Part shown: positions 15,946 through 25,194 of the stretch, in pieces
Layout: each line of letters begins with the position of its first letter
Position numbering within the stretch: the first letter of the stretch is position 1
Assembly (NCBI RefSeq): GCF_014205255.1
Contig: NZ_JACHNE010000001.1
Span: 8,308,001 to 8,372,000, forward strand
Length of the DNA stretch: 64,000 nt
Direction: 5' to 3'
Source: Streptomyces caelestis
Lineage (GTDB): Bacteria > Actinomycetota > Actinomycetes > Streptomycetales > Streptomycetaceae
Translations under genes and position numbers: made by a program
Notes under the pieces: generated by a model
Database searches by the model: none
Told to the model about the DNA's origin: nothing
The model's input: only the letters and a program-made list of their open reading frames with translations

Positions 15946-17060
15946 TGGAGGACCTGATCGAGCCGGCCCCCGCCCCGGCGCCGCGCGCGCGTGCCCGCCG
16001 ACGTCCGGTCTTCCACCCCCTGCGGGTGGCCGCCGTGCAATCGCTGTGCGAGGACGCGGTGGCCGTCGGCTTCGACGTCCCGGCCGAGCTGGCCGAGGAG
16101 TTCGCCTTCGCGCCCGGCCAGTCGCTCACCCTGCGGCGCGAGATCGACGGCCGGGACGAGCGCCGCTCCTACTCGATCTGCTCGCCCACCGGCGCGGCAC
16201 CGCGCATCGGCGTCCGGGTCGTGCCAGGCGGCCTGTTCTCCTCCTGGCTGGTGCACGAGGTACGCCCCGGTGACACCATCGAGGTGATGGCCCCCACCGG
16301 CGCCTTCACACCCGACCTCACCACCCCCGGCCACCACGTCCTCATCGCGGCCGGCTCCGGCATCACGCCCATGGTGTCCATCGCCGAGTCCGTCCTGGCC
16401 GCCGACTCCCGCTCGACGGTCACCCTCTTCTACGGCAACCGCCGCACCGGCACCGTGATGTTCGCCGACGAGCTGGCCGACCTGAAGGACCTCTACCCGA
16501 CGCGGTTCCAGGTCTCCCACGTCCTCTCCCGTGAGCCACGCGAGGCCGAGGTGCTGTCCGGCCGCCTCGACGCCGACCGGCTGTCGGCGCTCATCGAAGC
16601 GCTGGTCGACGTGGAGTCCGCCGACCACTGGTGGCTGTGCGGCCCGCACGGCATGGTCCGCGCCGCCCAAGAGGTCCTGGCCGGCCTCGGCGTGCCCGGC
16701 GACCGTGTCCACCAGGAGCTGTTCTACGCCGACGACGAACCCGTACGCGAGGTCCACCACGCCGAGGCCGGCCCGTCCGGCCCGGTCAGCCAGGTCACCG
16801 TCATCCTCGACGGCCGCTCCACCACCTCCGCCCTGCCCCGCGGGCGGACCATCCTGGAAGGCGCCCAGCAGACCCGCCCCGACCTGCCGTTCGCCTGCAA
16901 GGGCGGCGTCTGCGGCACCTGCCGCGCCCTGGTCGCCGACGGCAAGGCCGACATGCGCCGCAACTTCGCCCTCGAACCCGCCGAGGTCGACGCGGGCTAC
17001 GTCCTCACCTGCCAGTCGTTCCCGGTCTCCGACGCCCTGACGGTGGACTTCGACACCTGA
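15945..17060 (+). CDS. paaE: Phenylacetyl-CoA epoxidase reductase PaaE
   Basis: PaaE passes electrons from NADPH to PaaA. The FAD domain (RRSYSICS, about residues 65-72) and the NAD(P) domain (AAGSGITPM, then WWLCGPHGM) are followed by a plant-type 2Fe-2S ferredoxin domain with FACKGGVCGTCRA and a last Cys in VLTCQSFP. The 371 residues match. Its ATG overlaps the paaD stop (TGATG), so all five paa genes are translationally packed. Ring-opening and beta-oxidation genes of the pathway are not next to it. Confidence 0.95.
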   Translation: MEDLIEPAPAPAPRARARRRPVFHPLRVAAVQSLCEDAVAVGFDVPAELAEEFAFAPGQSLTLRREIDGRDERRSYSICSPTGAAPRIGVRVVPGGLFSSWLVHEVRPGDTIEVMAPTGAFTPDLTTPGHHVLIAAGSGITPMVSIAESVLAADSRSTVTLFYGNRRTGTVMFADELADLKDLYPTRFQVSHVLSREPREAEVLSGRLDADRLSALIEALVDVESADHWWLCGPHGMVRAAQEVLAGLGVPGDRVHQELFYADDEPVREVHHAEAGPSGPVSQVTVILDGRSTTSALPRGRTILEGAQQTRPDLPFACKGGVCGTCRALVADGKADMRRNFALEPAEVDAGYVLTCQSFPVSDALTVDFDT

Positions 17061-17119
17061 GTCCGCGTCAGGGCGTTACCGCGCCGAGGTCCTCCGCGCA
17101 CTCCTCCGGCACGGCCACG

Positions 17120-17576
17120 TCCCCGACGATGAGCGACTGGCAACCGCCGGACCGGCCAGGTCATCGGCACCGGAGGCAAGACCGACGACGCGAACATCGG
17201 CAACGGGGACGTCCCCGACGTCCGTCCGGAGGGCGTCGGACCGGCCACGGACGAGGACACCCAGTACGGGCACGTGGTGTCCCGGACGCAGGGCGGTACG
17301 ACCCTGCTGAACAAGTCGGGCGGCCGGGCGGCGGCGATCCGGACCGGGACCGCCTCCGCCGGGCAGCGCATCGGCCCGTGGGTCGACGACAACGCCACCG
17401 GGACCTGGAACGTCGTCAGGACCGACGACGGCTCCTCCAGGTTCCAGGCGGCGAAGAACCCGGACCTGTACCTGACCGGCGCGTCCCCAGGGGCGCCGCT
17501 GACCCTTCAGAACGAGGCCGCGGACGGCTCACAGGAGTGGCGGCTGGTGCGGCAGGCGGGGCCGCGCCCGGACTGA
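17120..17576 (+). pseudogene. Remnant of a ricin-type beta-trefoil protein
   Basis: One frame reads GQVIGTGGKTDDANIGNGDV and on through DEDTQYGHVVSRTQGGTTLL to the stop at 17576. The last 100 residues carry beta-trefoil carbohydrate-binding features (WNVVRTDDGSSRFQAAKNPD, PLTLQNEAADGSQEWRLV). No start, signal peptide or catalytic domain precedes it, so it looks like the C-terminal stump of a secreted enzyme. A GTG at 17274 could still give a 100-residue protein, but no ribosome site is visible. Apart from this, 17061-17599 has only a short minus-strand stretch (about 17069-17150) that could be another gene tail. Confidence 0.5.
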
Positions 17577-17599
17577 TGTTCACCCGTCCTCCGTGAGGC

Positions 17600-19222
17600 T
17601 CACCCATCGCGCAGCACGCGCAACGCGGTGAGCGCCACGTGGAGTTCGGTGCGGCGTTCACCGGATTCGAGGTCGGTGTCGAGGAGGCGTTCGATGGTGC
17701 GCAGACGCTGGTACATGGTCTCCCTCGACAGGCCGCCGCGGCGGGCCGCGGTGGTCTTGTTGCCGGCGGCGTCCAGGTAGTGGCCGAGCGTCGTCAGCAG
17801 GTCGGCGCCGTGCCGGGTGTCGTGGTCGATGAGCCGGCCGAGCCGCCGTTCGGTGAAGTCCTGGATCCGGGTGTCCTCGCGCAGGGCGTACAGCAGGCGG
17901 CGCAGGTCGATGTCCGGCAGCTCGTGGAAGGAGCGGTCCGGGGGAAGGGGCTGGCCGGGCGGGGTGGCCTCTATGACGCGGGCCGCCTCCCGGAAGGAGC
18001 GGGCGATGTCGGCGAGGTCCGCCACCTCCGAGCCGGCGCTCACGAGCGCCTCCGGGGACAGACCCAGCGCGGTGCGGCTCAGACGCTCGGCCACCGGACG
18101 CCAGGGCTGGGTGGCGCGCAGGGCCAGCAGGACACCGAGGCGGCCGGGGGAGAGCTCGCCGACGAGCGCCGGGACACCCGCCGACCTGAGCTCCCGGTGC
18201 AGTCGGGACTCCGGCTCGGTCCCCGCGGCACCCGGGCCCAGGTCGACCAGCAGGGCCAGGAACAGGCTGTCCTCGGTGGGCAGGCCCAGCGCGGCGCAGC
18301 GGGCACGGGCGTCCGCGGGGGAGTGGTGGCGCTGCTCCGCCAGTTCCCGCAGGGCGTTGCGGTGGGCCGTGTGTTCCCACGGCGTGGCGTGGATGAGGCG
18401 GGCGACGGTCAGCGCCATCGCCGTTCTCTCCAGGACGGTGACGTGCTCCGGCCCGAAACCGGGCTCATCGCCGGGGGACGGGAGCATGGCCAGACGGCCC
18501 CAGCGTTCGCCCTGGTAGGAGACGGGCCCCGTGAGCCAGCTCTCCGGGCCGCCCACCCCCGTGTGGTCGCCGGGTGCGGTGGCCCGGGAGCGCTGTTCCC
18601 AGCCGGTGAGCGCCTCCTCCACCGTGCTTCCCGACGGCTCGCAGATCAGCGCCTGGTGCACCCGGTTCTCCAGGACGACCGTCCGCCCGCTCATCTCCGC
18701 CGCCGCGCGCACCACGTCCTCCGGCCCCGCGCCGCGCAGCGTCAGCGCGGTGAACGCCTCGTGGATCCGCTGCGTCCGGCGCATCGCGTCGGCCTGGTTG
18801 CCGAGGATGAGCGCGTGGACGACCTGGGTGACCTCCAGGAAGTTGACGTCCCGGGCGAGAGTCACCAGGGGCAGCCCCCGGGCGCGGCAGGCCTGGACGA
18901 GGGCCTCGGGCGGGCGGTGGTAGCGCCGCACCAGCTCGATGACCAGGGCGGCCGCACCCACCTCGGTGAGTTCGTCGACGTACCGGCGGACCCCCGCGGC
19001 GTCCTCGGGCAGGGGCATGCCCGTCGTCAGGACCAGCTCCCCGCCCTTGAGGAAGGACGCCGGATCCGTCAGCTCGGTGATGTGCACCCAGCGCACCGGC
19101 CGGTCCAGCTGGGCCAGCCCGGTGACGACCTGGGGCTGTCCGGCGGCCAGGACGGGCAGGGCCAGCACGTCGGCGACGGTCGGCGCGCGACCGGCCGGGG
19201 CCTTCGGGTGGTTCTCGTTCAC
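17600..19222 (-). CDS. PucR-family transcriptional regulator
   Basis: A 540-residue regulator with an N-terminal PucR domain (about 15-140: TVADVLALPVLAAG, WVHITELTDPASFLKGGELV), a middle GGDEF-like region and a C-terminal PucR-type helix-turn-helix (about 475-535: LLTTLGHYLDAAGNKTTAA, LSRETMYQRLRTIERLL). PucR proteins control purine, GABA and amino-acid catabolism. It is divergent from the GabT/dehydrogenase/GabD operon, with 227 bases between, so it most likely activates that operon. The ligand is not known. Confidence 0.9.
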   Translation of the reverse strand: MNENHPKAPAGRAPTVADVLALPVLAAGQPQVVTGLAQLDRPVRWVHITELTDPASFLKGGELVLTTGMPLPEDAAGVRRYVDELTEVGAAALVIELVRRYHRPPEALVQACRARGLPLVTLARDVNFLEVTQVVHALILGNQADAMRRTQRIHEAFTALTLRGAGPEDVVRAAAEMSGRTVVLENRVHQALICEPSGSTVEEALTGWEQRSRATAPGDHTGVGGPESWLTGPVSYQGERWGRLAMLPSPGDEPGFGPEHVTVLERTAMALTVARLIHATPWEHTAHRNALRELAEQRHHSPADARARCAALGLPTEDSLFLALLVDLGPGAAGTEPESRLHRELRSAGVPALVGELSPGRLGVLLALRATQPWRPVAERLSRTALGLSPEALVSAGSEVADLADIARSFREAARVIEATPPGQPLPPDRSFHELPDIDLRRLLYALREDTRIQDFTERRLGRLIDHDTRHGADLLTTLGHYLDAAGNKTTAARRGGLSRETMYQRLRTIERLLDTDLESGERRTELHVALTALRVLRDG

Positions 19223-19310
19223 GGCGACTCCCTGCTCGCCCGGTCACTCTGACAAGCGGCACTGACCTGCGCAAGAGCTGTCCACGGCAGGGGCGGGCGG
19301 GACCCGAGGG

Positions 19311-19337
19311 GTTCGGCGGTTGACACAACGTCCGAAC
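19311..19337. promoter_or_regulatory. Inverted repeat in the PucR/aminotransferase divergent region
   Basis: GTTCGG and CCGAAC arms sit 15 bases apart and flank TTGACA (19320-19325), a good -35 match for a plus-strand promoter. No clear -10 follows. It could be a PucR site, but the arms are short. Confidence 0.3.
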
Positions 19338-19449
19338 AACGCGTTCCGGCTGGACAGATCACGCGTTGTCGCCCTTCGCGGGGGCTTGGATGCTCGGTTA
19401 CCGGAGCTGAGCCAAGCAACCACACCTCGACGTATGGCCGGGAGACAAC

Positions 19450-20718
19450 ATGACCGCACTGTCGCCGCACCTTCGCCAGGCCACACCCGTGGTGGCGGCC
19501 CGGGGCGAGGGCGTCCACCTCTACGGTGAGGACGGCCGCCGCTACCTCGACTTCACCGCCGGCATCGGCGTCACCAGTACCGGGCACTGTCACCCCAAGG
19601 TCGTGGCGGCGGCGCAGGAGCAGGTGGGCACGCTGATCCACGGCCAGTACACCACCGTCATGCACCAGCCGCTCCGCCGTCTCGTCGACAAGCTGGGCGA
19701 GGTGCTGCCGGCCGGCCTCGACAGCCTGTTCTTCACCAACTCCGGCAGCGAGGCCGTCGAGGCCGCACTGCGGCTCGCCCGCCAGGCCACCGGCAGGCCC
19801 AACGTCATCGTCTGTCACGGCGGTTTCCACGGCCGTACCGTCGCCGCCGCATCCATGACCACCTCCGGCATCCGCTTCCGGTCCGGGTTCTCCCCGCTGA
19901 TGAGCGGCGTGGTCGTCACCCCGTTCCCGACGGCCTACCGGTACGGCTGGGACGAGGAGACCGCCACCCGCTTCGCCCTGCGGGAGCTCGACTACACCCT
20001 CCAGACGATCTCGTCGCCCGCCGACACGGCCGCGATCATCGTCGAGCCGGTGCTCGGCGAGGGCGGCTACGTGCCCGCGAACCGCGCCTTCATGGAAGGG
20101 CTGCGCGAGCGCGCGGACCGGCACGGCGTCCTGCTGATCTTCGACGAGGTGCAGACCGGCGTCGGCCGCACCGGACGCTTCTGGGGCCACGACCACTTCG
20201 GCGTCACGCCCGACATCCTCGTCACGGCCAAGGGCCTGGCCAGCGGCTTCCCCATCTCCGGCATCGCCGCCTCCGAGGAGCTGATGGCCAAGGCATGGCC
20301 AGGCTCGCAGGGCGGCACGTACGGCGCCAACGCCGTCGCCTGCGCCGCCGCCTGCGCGACCCTCGACGTCGTACGCGACGAGAAGCTCGTCGAGAACGCC
20401 GAGGCGATGGGCAAGCGGCTGCGTCACGGCCTGGAGGCGGTGGCCGACCGGACCCCCGGCATCGGCGACGTCCGCGGTCTCGGACTCATGCTCGCCACCG
20501 AGTTCGTCACCGAGGACGGCAGCCCCGACTCCGAGACCGCCGCCCGCGTGCAGCGCGCCGCCATCGACGAGGGCCTGCTCCTGCTGCTGTGCGGCGCCTG
20601 GAACCAGGTGGTCCGCATGATCCCGGCGCTCGTCATCGACGAGGCGGGCGTGGACGAGGGTCTCCAGGCCTGGGCGAACGCCGTGGAGGCCGGTACGTCG
20701 GGAGCGGCGGAGCGATGA
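19450..20718 (+). CDS. Class III aminotransferase, GabT-like
   Basis: A PLP enzyme of the omega-aminotransferase group, nearest in pattern to 4-aminobutyrate aminotransferases. It has NSGSEAVEAALRLAR (cofactor phosphate site), the acid LIFDEVQTGVGRTG and PLP lysine K261 in VTAKGLASGFP. The 422 residues are full length. It overlaps the next gene by ATGA, and GabD-like dehydrogenase follows two genes on. That pairing suggests an omega-amino acid to semialdehyde to acid route, such as GABA to succinate. Substrate choice cannot be read from sequence alone; 5-aminovalerate and beta-alanine are alternatives. Confidence 0.85.
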   Translation: MTALSPHLRQATPVVAARGEGVHLYGEDGRRYLDFTAGIGVTSTGHCHPKVVAAAQEQVGTLIHGQYTTVMHQPLRRLVDKLGEVLPAGLDSLFFTNSGSEAVEAALRLARQATGRPNVIVCHGGFHGRTVAAASMTTSGIRFRSGFSPLMSGVVVTPFPTAYRYGWDEETATRFALRELDYTLQTISSPADTAAIIVEPVLGEGGYVPANRAFMEGLRERADRHGVLLIFDEVQTGVGRTGRFWGHDHFGVTPDILVTAKGLASGFPISGIAASEELMAKAWPGSQGGTYGANAVACAAACATLDVVRDEKLVENAEAMGKRLRHGLEAVADRTPGIGDVRGLGLMLATEFVTEDGSPDSETAARVQRAAIDEGLLLLLCGAWNQVVRMIPALVIDEAGVDEGLQAWANAVEAGTSGAAER

Positions 20719-23591
20719 CGACAGCCACCCGCGACCTGGCGGGTCTGACGGACCGCATCGCCGAGATCGCGCCCGGCCTGCGGGTGGAGACCGGTCCGGG
20801 GGCGACGGGCCCTTACGCCTACGACGCCTCGAACTACCGTGTGCTGCCGCGGGCTGTGGCTTTCCCGCGCACCGCCGACGACGTGGTCGCGGTGCTGCGG
20901 GCCTGCCGGGAGGCGGGCGTCCCGGTCACGGCCCGGGGTGGTGGCACGAGCATGGCGGGCAACGCGGTCGGGGTCGGTGTGGTCCTCGACTTCTCCCGGT
21001 ACATGAACCGGATCCTGGACATCGACGTCGAGGCGCGTACCGCGCGCGTCGAGGCCGGTGTGGTCCTCGACGCGCTGCGCGGGGCGACCGCGCTGCACGG
21101 GCTGGACTTCGGCCCCGACCCCTCCTCGCACAGCCGCTGCACCCTCGGCGGCATGATCGGCAACGACGCGTGCGGCAACCGGTCGGTGCGCGACGGGCGG
21201 ACCAGCGGCCACGTAGAGGCCCTGGAGATCGTGACGGCGGACGGCGTGCGGGCCGTCGCCGACCACTCCGGGCTGCGTGCCGCAGAGCCGGGCGACGCGG
21301 AGGCTGTGCGGCGCGTCGCCCGGCTCGAAGCCGACCTCAGGCGGCTGGTCGAGGACAACCTGGCGCTGATCCGGACCGAGCTGGGCCGCATCCCGCGTCA
21401 GGTCTCCGGCTTCCAGCTGCAGCACCTGCTGCCCGAGAACGGCTTCGACATGGCCCGCGCGCTCGTGGGCACCGAAGGCACCTGTGCGGTCGTCACCGCC
21501 GCGACGGTCCGCCTGGTGGCGACCGCACAGGCATCCACACTGCTGACGCTCGGCTACGCGGATGTGGTCGAGGCGGCCGAGGACGTGCCGGAGATCCTGC
21601 GCTTCTCGCCCAGCGCGGTGGAAGGCATGGACGAGGCGATCGTCGCCACCATGCGCGCCCGCCGCGGCCCGGACTCCGTCACCGGTCTGCCCGAGGGGAG
21701 CGCCTGGCTGTACGTCGAGCTCGAAGGCGACGACCAGACCGCGGTCAACGCCCGCGCCGCTGAGCTGCTCGAGGCTCTCAAGGCCCGGGGGCGGATGACC
21801 GGCGGCCGGGTCGTCGAGAGCCCGGCCGAGCGGCGTTCGCTGTGGCGGGTACGCGAGGACGGGGCCGGCCTGGCCGCCCGGCTCGTGGACGGCGGGGAGT
21901 CCTGGCCCGGCTGGGAGGACGCCGCCGTCGCCCCCGAGAACCTCGCCGCCTACCTGCGCGACTTCCGTAAACTGCTGACCATCCACGACCTGACCGGTGT
22001 GCTCTACGGGCACTTCGGCGCGGGATGTGTCCACGTACGCATCGACTTCGACCCGGCCACCGAGTCCGGGCGGGCGGTCATGCGCCGCTTCCTGACCGAG
22101 GCGGCCGCGCTGGTCGTCGGGCACGGCGGCACGCTGTCGGGTGAGCACGGTGACGGGCGGGCGCGCAGCGAGCTGCTGGAGGTCATGTACAGCCACCGCA
22201 TGATCACGGCCTTCGCCGCGTTCAAGCAGACCTTCGACCCCGACGGGCTGCTCAACCCCGGCGTGATCGTCGACCCGGCGCCCTTGGACGCCGACCTCGC
22301 GCTGCGGGAACTCCCGCTGCTGGACACGACGTTCGGCTTCCCCCACGACGAGGACGGATTCGCCGGCGCCGTACGCCGCTGTGTCGGTGTGGGCCGTTGC
22401 CGCAGTGACGCGGGCGGGGTGATGTGCCCGAGCTACCGGGCCACGGGTGAGGAGAACGACTCCACCCGCGGCCGGGCCCGCATGCTCCAGGAGATGGTGC
22501 GCGGCGAGGCCGTCCAGGACGGCTGGCGCTCCACCGAGGTGCGTGAGGCGTTGGATCTGTGTCTGTCGTGCAAGGCCTGCTCCAGTGACTGCCCGGTCGG
22601 CGTCGACATGGCCACGTACAAGGCGGAGTTCCTCCACCAGCACTACAAGGGCCGTCTGCGCCCCCGTTCCCACTACTCACTCGGCTGGCTGCCCAGGACC
22701 TCCGCCCTGGCCGGATACGCCGCACGGCCGGTCAACGCACTGCTGCGCGGGCCGGTCGGGCGGCTGCTCGCCCGTCTCGGCGGCGTCACGACGAAGCGCA
22801 CCATCCCCGCCTTCGCCTCGCGCCGCACCCTGCGCAGGACCCTGCGCGCCGCCAGAACCGCCGAGCCGGCGAAGGCCGTGCTCTTCGTCGACAGCTTCAC
22901 CCGCGCCTTCCGTCCCGAGGTCGCGGGAGCGGCGAGCCGTGTGCTGGCCGACGCCGGTATCCCCTGCGCGCCGCAGGACGGACTGTGCTGCGGGCTGACC
23001 TGGGTCAGCACCGGACAGCTGAACGTCGCCCGCAAGATCATGGCCCGCACGGTCACCGCGCTCGACGACGGTGACGACCGGCCGATCATCGTGGCCGAGC
23101 CGAGCTGCGCCGCCGCGTTGAAGCGTGACGTCCCCGAACTGCTCGGCACCGAGGCCGCCCAGCGCGTAGCGAGCCGCGTCCACACCTTCACCGGGGCCCT
23201 CACCGACCTCGCCGACCAGGACTGGAGCCCGCCGCCGCTGCCCGAGAACGTCGTACTCCAGACCCACTGCCACGAGTACGCCACCTTCAAGGGCCGCCGT
23301 CCGGCCGACCTGCTGCGCCGGCTCGGCGTGCGCGGCGTCGACGAGGCCGAGGGCTGCTGCGGACTCGCCGGCAACTTCGGATTCGAGGCAGAGCACTACG
23401 ACACCTCCATGGCCGTTGCCGAGCTCGCCCTGAAACCCCGCATCGACCACCTCGACGGACGCACCGTCGTGGCCGACGGCTTCAGCTGCGCCACCCAGAT
23501 CGACCACCTCGCCGACGGCCGGGACATCCGCGCTCTGCACCTCGCGGAACTCCTCGACCCCGCCGCCGATCAAACAGGAGAGACATCATGA
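20715..23591 (+). CDS. Fused FAD-linked oxidase/4Fe-4S/CCG dehydrogenase (D-2-hydroxyacid type)
   Basis: A 958-residue fusion. Residues about 45-190 form a VAO/PCMH FAD domain (VTARGGGTSMAGNAVG), about 220-530 the FAD-oxidase C-terminal domain (GEHGDGRARSEL), about 555-640 a two-cluster ferredoxin (GRCRSDAGGVMCPS, CLSCKACSSDCPVGVD), and about 700-940 two CCG domains (GLCCGLTW, EGCCGLAGNFG). This matches D-lactate and D-2-hydroxyglutarate dehydrogenases that feed electrons to the respiratory chain. It sits between GabT- and GabD-like genes with 4-base overlaps on both sides, so it should act on a D-2-hydroxyacid produced or consumed in the same pathway. Confidence 0.85.
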   Translation: MTTATRDLAGLTDRIAEIAPGLRVETGPGATGPYAYDASNYRVLPRAVAFPRTADDVVAVLRACREAGVPVTARGGGTSMAGNAVGVGVVLDFSRYMNRILDIDVEARTARVEAGVVLDALRGATALHGLDFGPDPSSHSRCTLGGMIGNDACGNRSVRDGRTSGHVEALEIVTADGVRAVADHSGLRAAEPGDAEAVRRVARLEADLRRLVEDNLALIRTELGRIPRQVSGFQLQHLLPENGFDMARALVGTEGTCAVVTAATVRLVATAQASTLLTLGYADVVEAAEDVPEILRFSPSAVEGMDEAIVATMRARRGPDSVTGLPEGSAWLYVELEGDDQTAVNARAAELLEALKARGRMTGGRVVESPAERRSLWRVREDGAGLAARLVDGGESWPGWEDAAVAPENLAAYLRDFRKLLTIHDLTGVLYGHFGAGCVHVRIDFDPATESGRAVMRRFLTEAAALVVGHGGTLSGEHGDGRARSELLEVMYSHRMITAFAAFKQTFDPDGLLNPGVIVDPAPLDADLALRELPLLDTTFGFPHDEDGFAGAVRRCVGVGRCRSDAGGVMCPSYRATGEENDSTRGRARMLQEMVRGEAVQDGWRSTEVREALDLCLSCKACSSDCPVGVDMATYKAEFLHQHYKGRLRPRSHYSLGWLPRTSALAGYAARPVNALLRGPVGRLLARLGGVTTKRTIPAFASRRTLRRTLRAARTAEPAKAVLFVDSFTRAFRPEVAGAASRVLADAGIPCAPQDGLCCGLTWVSTGQLNVARKIMARTVTALDDGDDRPIIVAEPSCAAALKRDVPELLGTEAAQRVASRVHTFTGALTDLADQDWSPPPLPENVVLQTHCHEYATFKGRRPADLLRRLGVRGVDEAEGCCGLAGNFGFEAEHYDTSMAVAELALKPRIDHLDGRTVVADGFSCATQIDHLADGRDIRALHLAELLDPAADQTGETS

Positions 23592-25027
23592 CCGAGGTAC
23601 TGAACCAGTTGTTCATCGGCGGTGCCTGGGTGGACGCCGCGGACGGCGCCACCATGCCCGTCGACGACCCCGCGACCGGCGAGATCCTCTGCCACGTCGC
23701 CGACGCGGGCCCCAAGGACGCCCGGCTCGCCGAGGAGGCCGCCGTCCAGGCCCAGGCCGAGTGGGGACGTACCGCGCCCCGGGCCCGCAGCGAGATCCTG
23801 CGCCGCGCCTACGAACTCATCATCGAGCGCACCGACGAACTCGCCCACCTGATGACGGCCGAGATGGGCAAGCCGCTCGCCGAGGCCAGGGGAGAGGTGG
23901 CCTACGCCGCCGAGTTCTTCCGCTGGTTCTCCGAGGAAGCCGTCCGCATCGACGGCGGCTGCGGCACCCTGCCCGACGGCCGCAACCGCATGCTGCTCTC
24001 CCGCCGCCCGGTCGGCCCCTGCCTGCTGATCACGCCGTGGAACTTCCCGCTGGCCATGGGCACCCGCAAGATCGGCCCGGCGATCGCGGCGGGCTGCACG
24101 ATGATCCTCAAGCCGGCCCCGCAGACCCCGCTGTCCAGCCTCGCCCTGGCCGGGATCCTCAAGGAGGCCGGGCTGCCGGACGGTGTGCTGAACGTCGTCA
24201 CCACCTCCCGCGCAGGAGAGGTCTGCGAACCCCTCCTGCGCGGCGGCCGGATCCGCAAGCTGTCCTTCACCGGTTCCACGGGCGTCGGCCGGCTGCTGCT
24301 CGCCCAGTGCGCCGACACGGTCGTACGCACCTCGATGGAGCTGGGCGGCAACGCCCCGTTCATCGTCTTCGACGACGCCGATCTGGACGTGGCCGTGGAC
24401 GGAGCGATGGTCGCCAAGATGCGCAACATGGGCGAGGCATGCACCGCCGCGAACCGTTTCTTCGTGCACCGGTCGGTGGCCGAGGAGTTCGGCCGGCGGC
24501 TCGCCGAGCGGATGGGCGCGCTCGTGGTGGGCCCCGGCACCCGGGACGGTGTCGACGTCGGCCCGCTGATCGACGCCACCGGACGCGCCAAGGTCGCGGA
24601 GCTCGTCGCCGACGCCGTGGAGCGCGGCGCCCGCGTGCTCGTCGGCGGCCGTACGCCGGAAGGGCCGGGCTGCTTCTACCCGCCGACCGTGCTCGCCGAC
24701 GTCGACCCCGGCAGCCGCCTGATGGACACGGAGATCTTCGGCCCCGTCGCGGCGATCCTCACCTTCGACGACGAGGACGAGGTACTGCGCCGCGCCAACG
24801 ACACGCCGTGGGGTCTGGTCGGTTACGTCTTCACCCAGGGGCTGGACCGCGGCCTGCGCGTCAGCGAGGGTCTGGAGGTGGGCATGGTGGGCCTGAACAC
24901 CGGCCTCGTCTCCAACCCGGCCGCGCCGTTCGGCGGGGTCAAGCAGTCCGGCCTGGGCCGCGAGGGCGGCCGGGTCGGGATCGACGAGTTCCTGGAGTAC
25001 CAGTACCTCGCGGTGCCCGTGCGATGA
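23588..25027 (+). CDS. NAD(P)-dependent succinate-semialdehyde dehydrogenase, GabD-like
   Basis: A 479-residue aldehyde dehydrogenase with the oxyanion Asn in TPWNFPLAMGTRK, the general base Glu in ELGGNAPF and the catalytic Cys285 in GEACTAANR. The GEACTAANR and FPLAM patterns are those of GabD-type enzymes. It is the last gene of the operon after GabT-like and the FAD/FeS dehydrogenase, overlapping the latter by ATGA. It would oxidise the semialdehyde made by the aminotransferase. Confidence 0.88.
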   Translation: MTEVLNQLFIGGAWVDAADGATMPVDDPATGEILCHVADAGPKDARLAEEAAVQAQAEWGRTAPRARSEILRRAYELIIERTDELAHLMTAEMGKPLAEARGEVAYAAEFFRWFSEEAVRIDGGCGTLPDGRNRMLLSRRPVGPCLLITPWNFPLAMGTRKIGPAIAAGCTMILKPAPQTPLSSLALAGILKEAGLPDGVLNVVTTSRAGEVCEPLLRGGRIRKLSFTGSTGVGRLLLAQCADTVVRTSMELGGNAPFIVFDDADLDVAVDGAMVAKMRNMGEACTAANRFFVHRSVAEEFGRRLAERMGALVVGPGTRDGVDVGPLIDATGRAKVAELVADAVERGARVLVGGRTPEGPGCFYPPTVLADVDPGSRLMDTEIFGPVAAILTFDDEDEVLRRANDTPWGLVGYVFTQGLDRGLRVSEGLEVGMVGLNTGLVSNPAAPFGGVKQSGLGREGGRVGIDEFLEYQYLAVPVR

Positions 25028-25077
25028 CGGCGTTTCCGCCCTGACGCACGCCCCATCGCGCACCGCGCGGGAAGAGC

Positions 25078-25157
25078 CCCCGCGTGCCCGGCCCACTCCC
25101 CCCGGGCCGCACGCGGGTCGCCCCGTGCCCGGGCCTCCCCCCGGCCCGGGCACGGGG
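25078..25157. terminator. Two tandem terminator hairpins after the GabD-like gene
   Basis: An imperfect GC stem (25078-25116) is followed by a perfect 15-bp stem (25121-25135 with 25143-25157, 7-base loop). There is no T-tract, as usual in Streptomyces. They close the 19.4-25.0 kb operon. Confidence 0.75.
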
Positions 25158-25194
25158 CACACAGCCGACACGCCCGGGCGCCGCTGAGACCACC

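Noticed and set aside
20295..20714. Extended N-terminus of the FAD/FeS dehydrogenase
   Set aside because: The upstream part overlaps the aminotransferase and is Arg-rich nonsense; the ATG at 20715 is in an ATGA overlap and begins the true domain.
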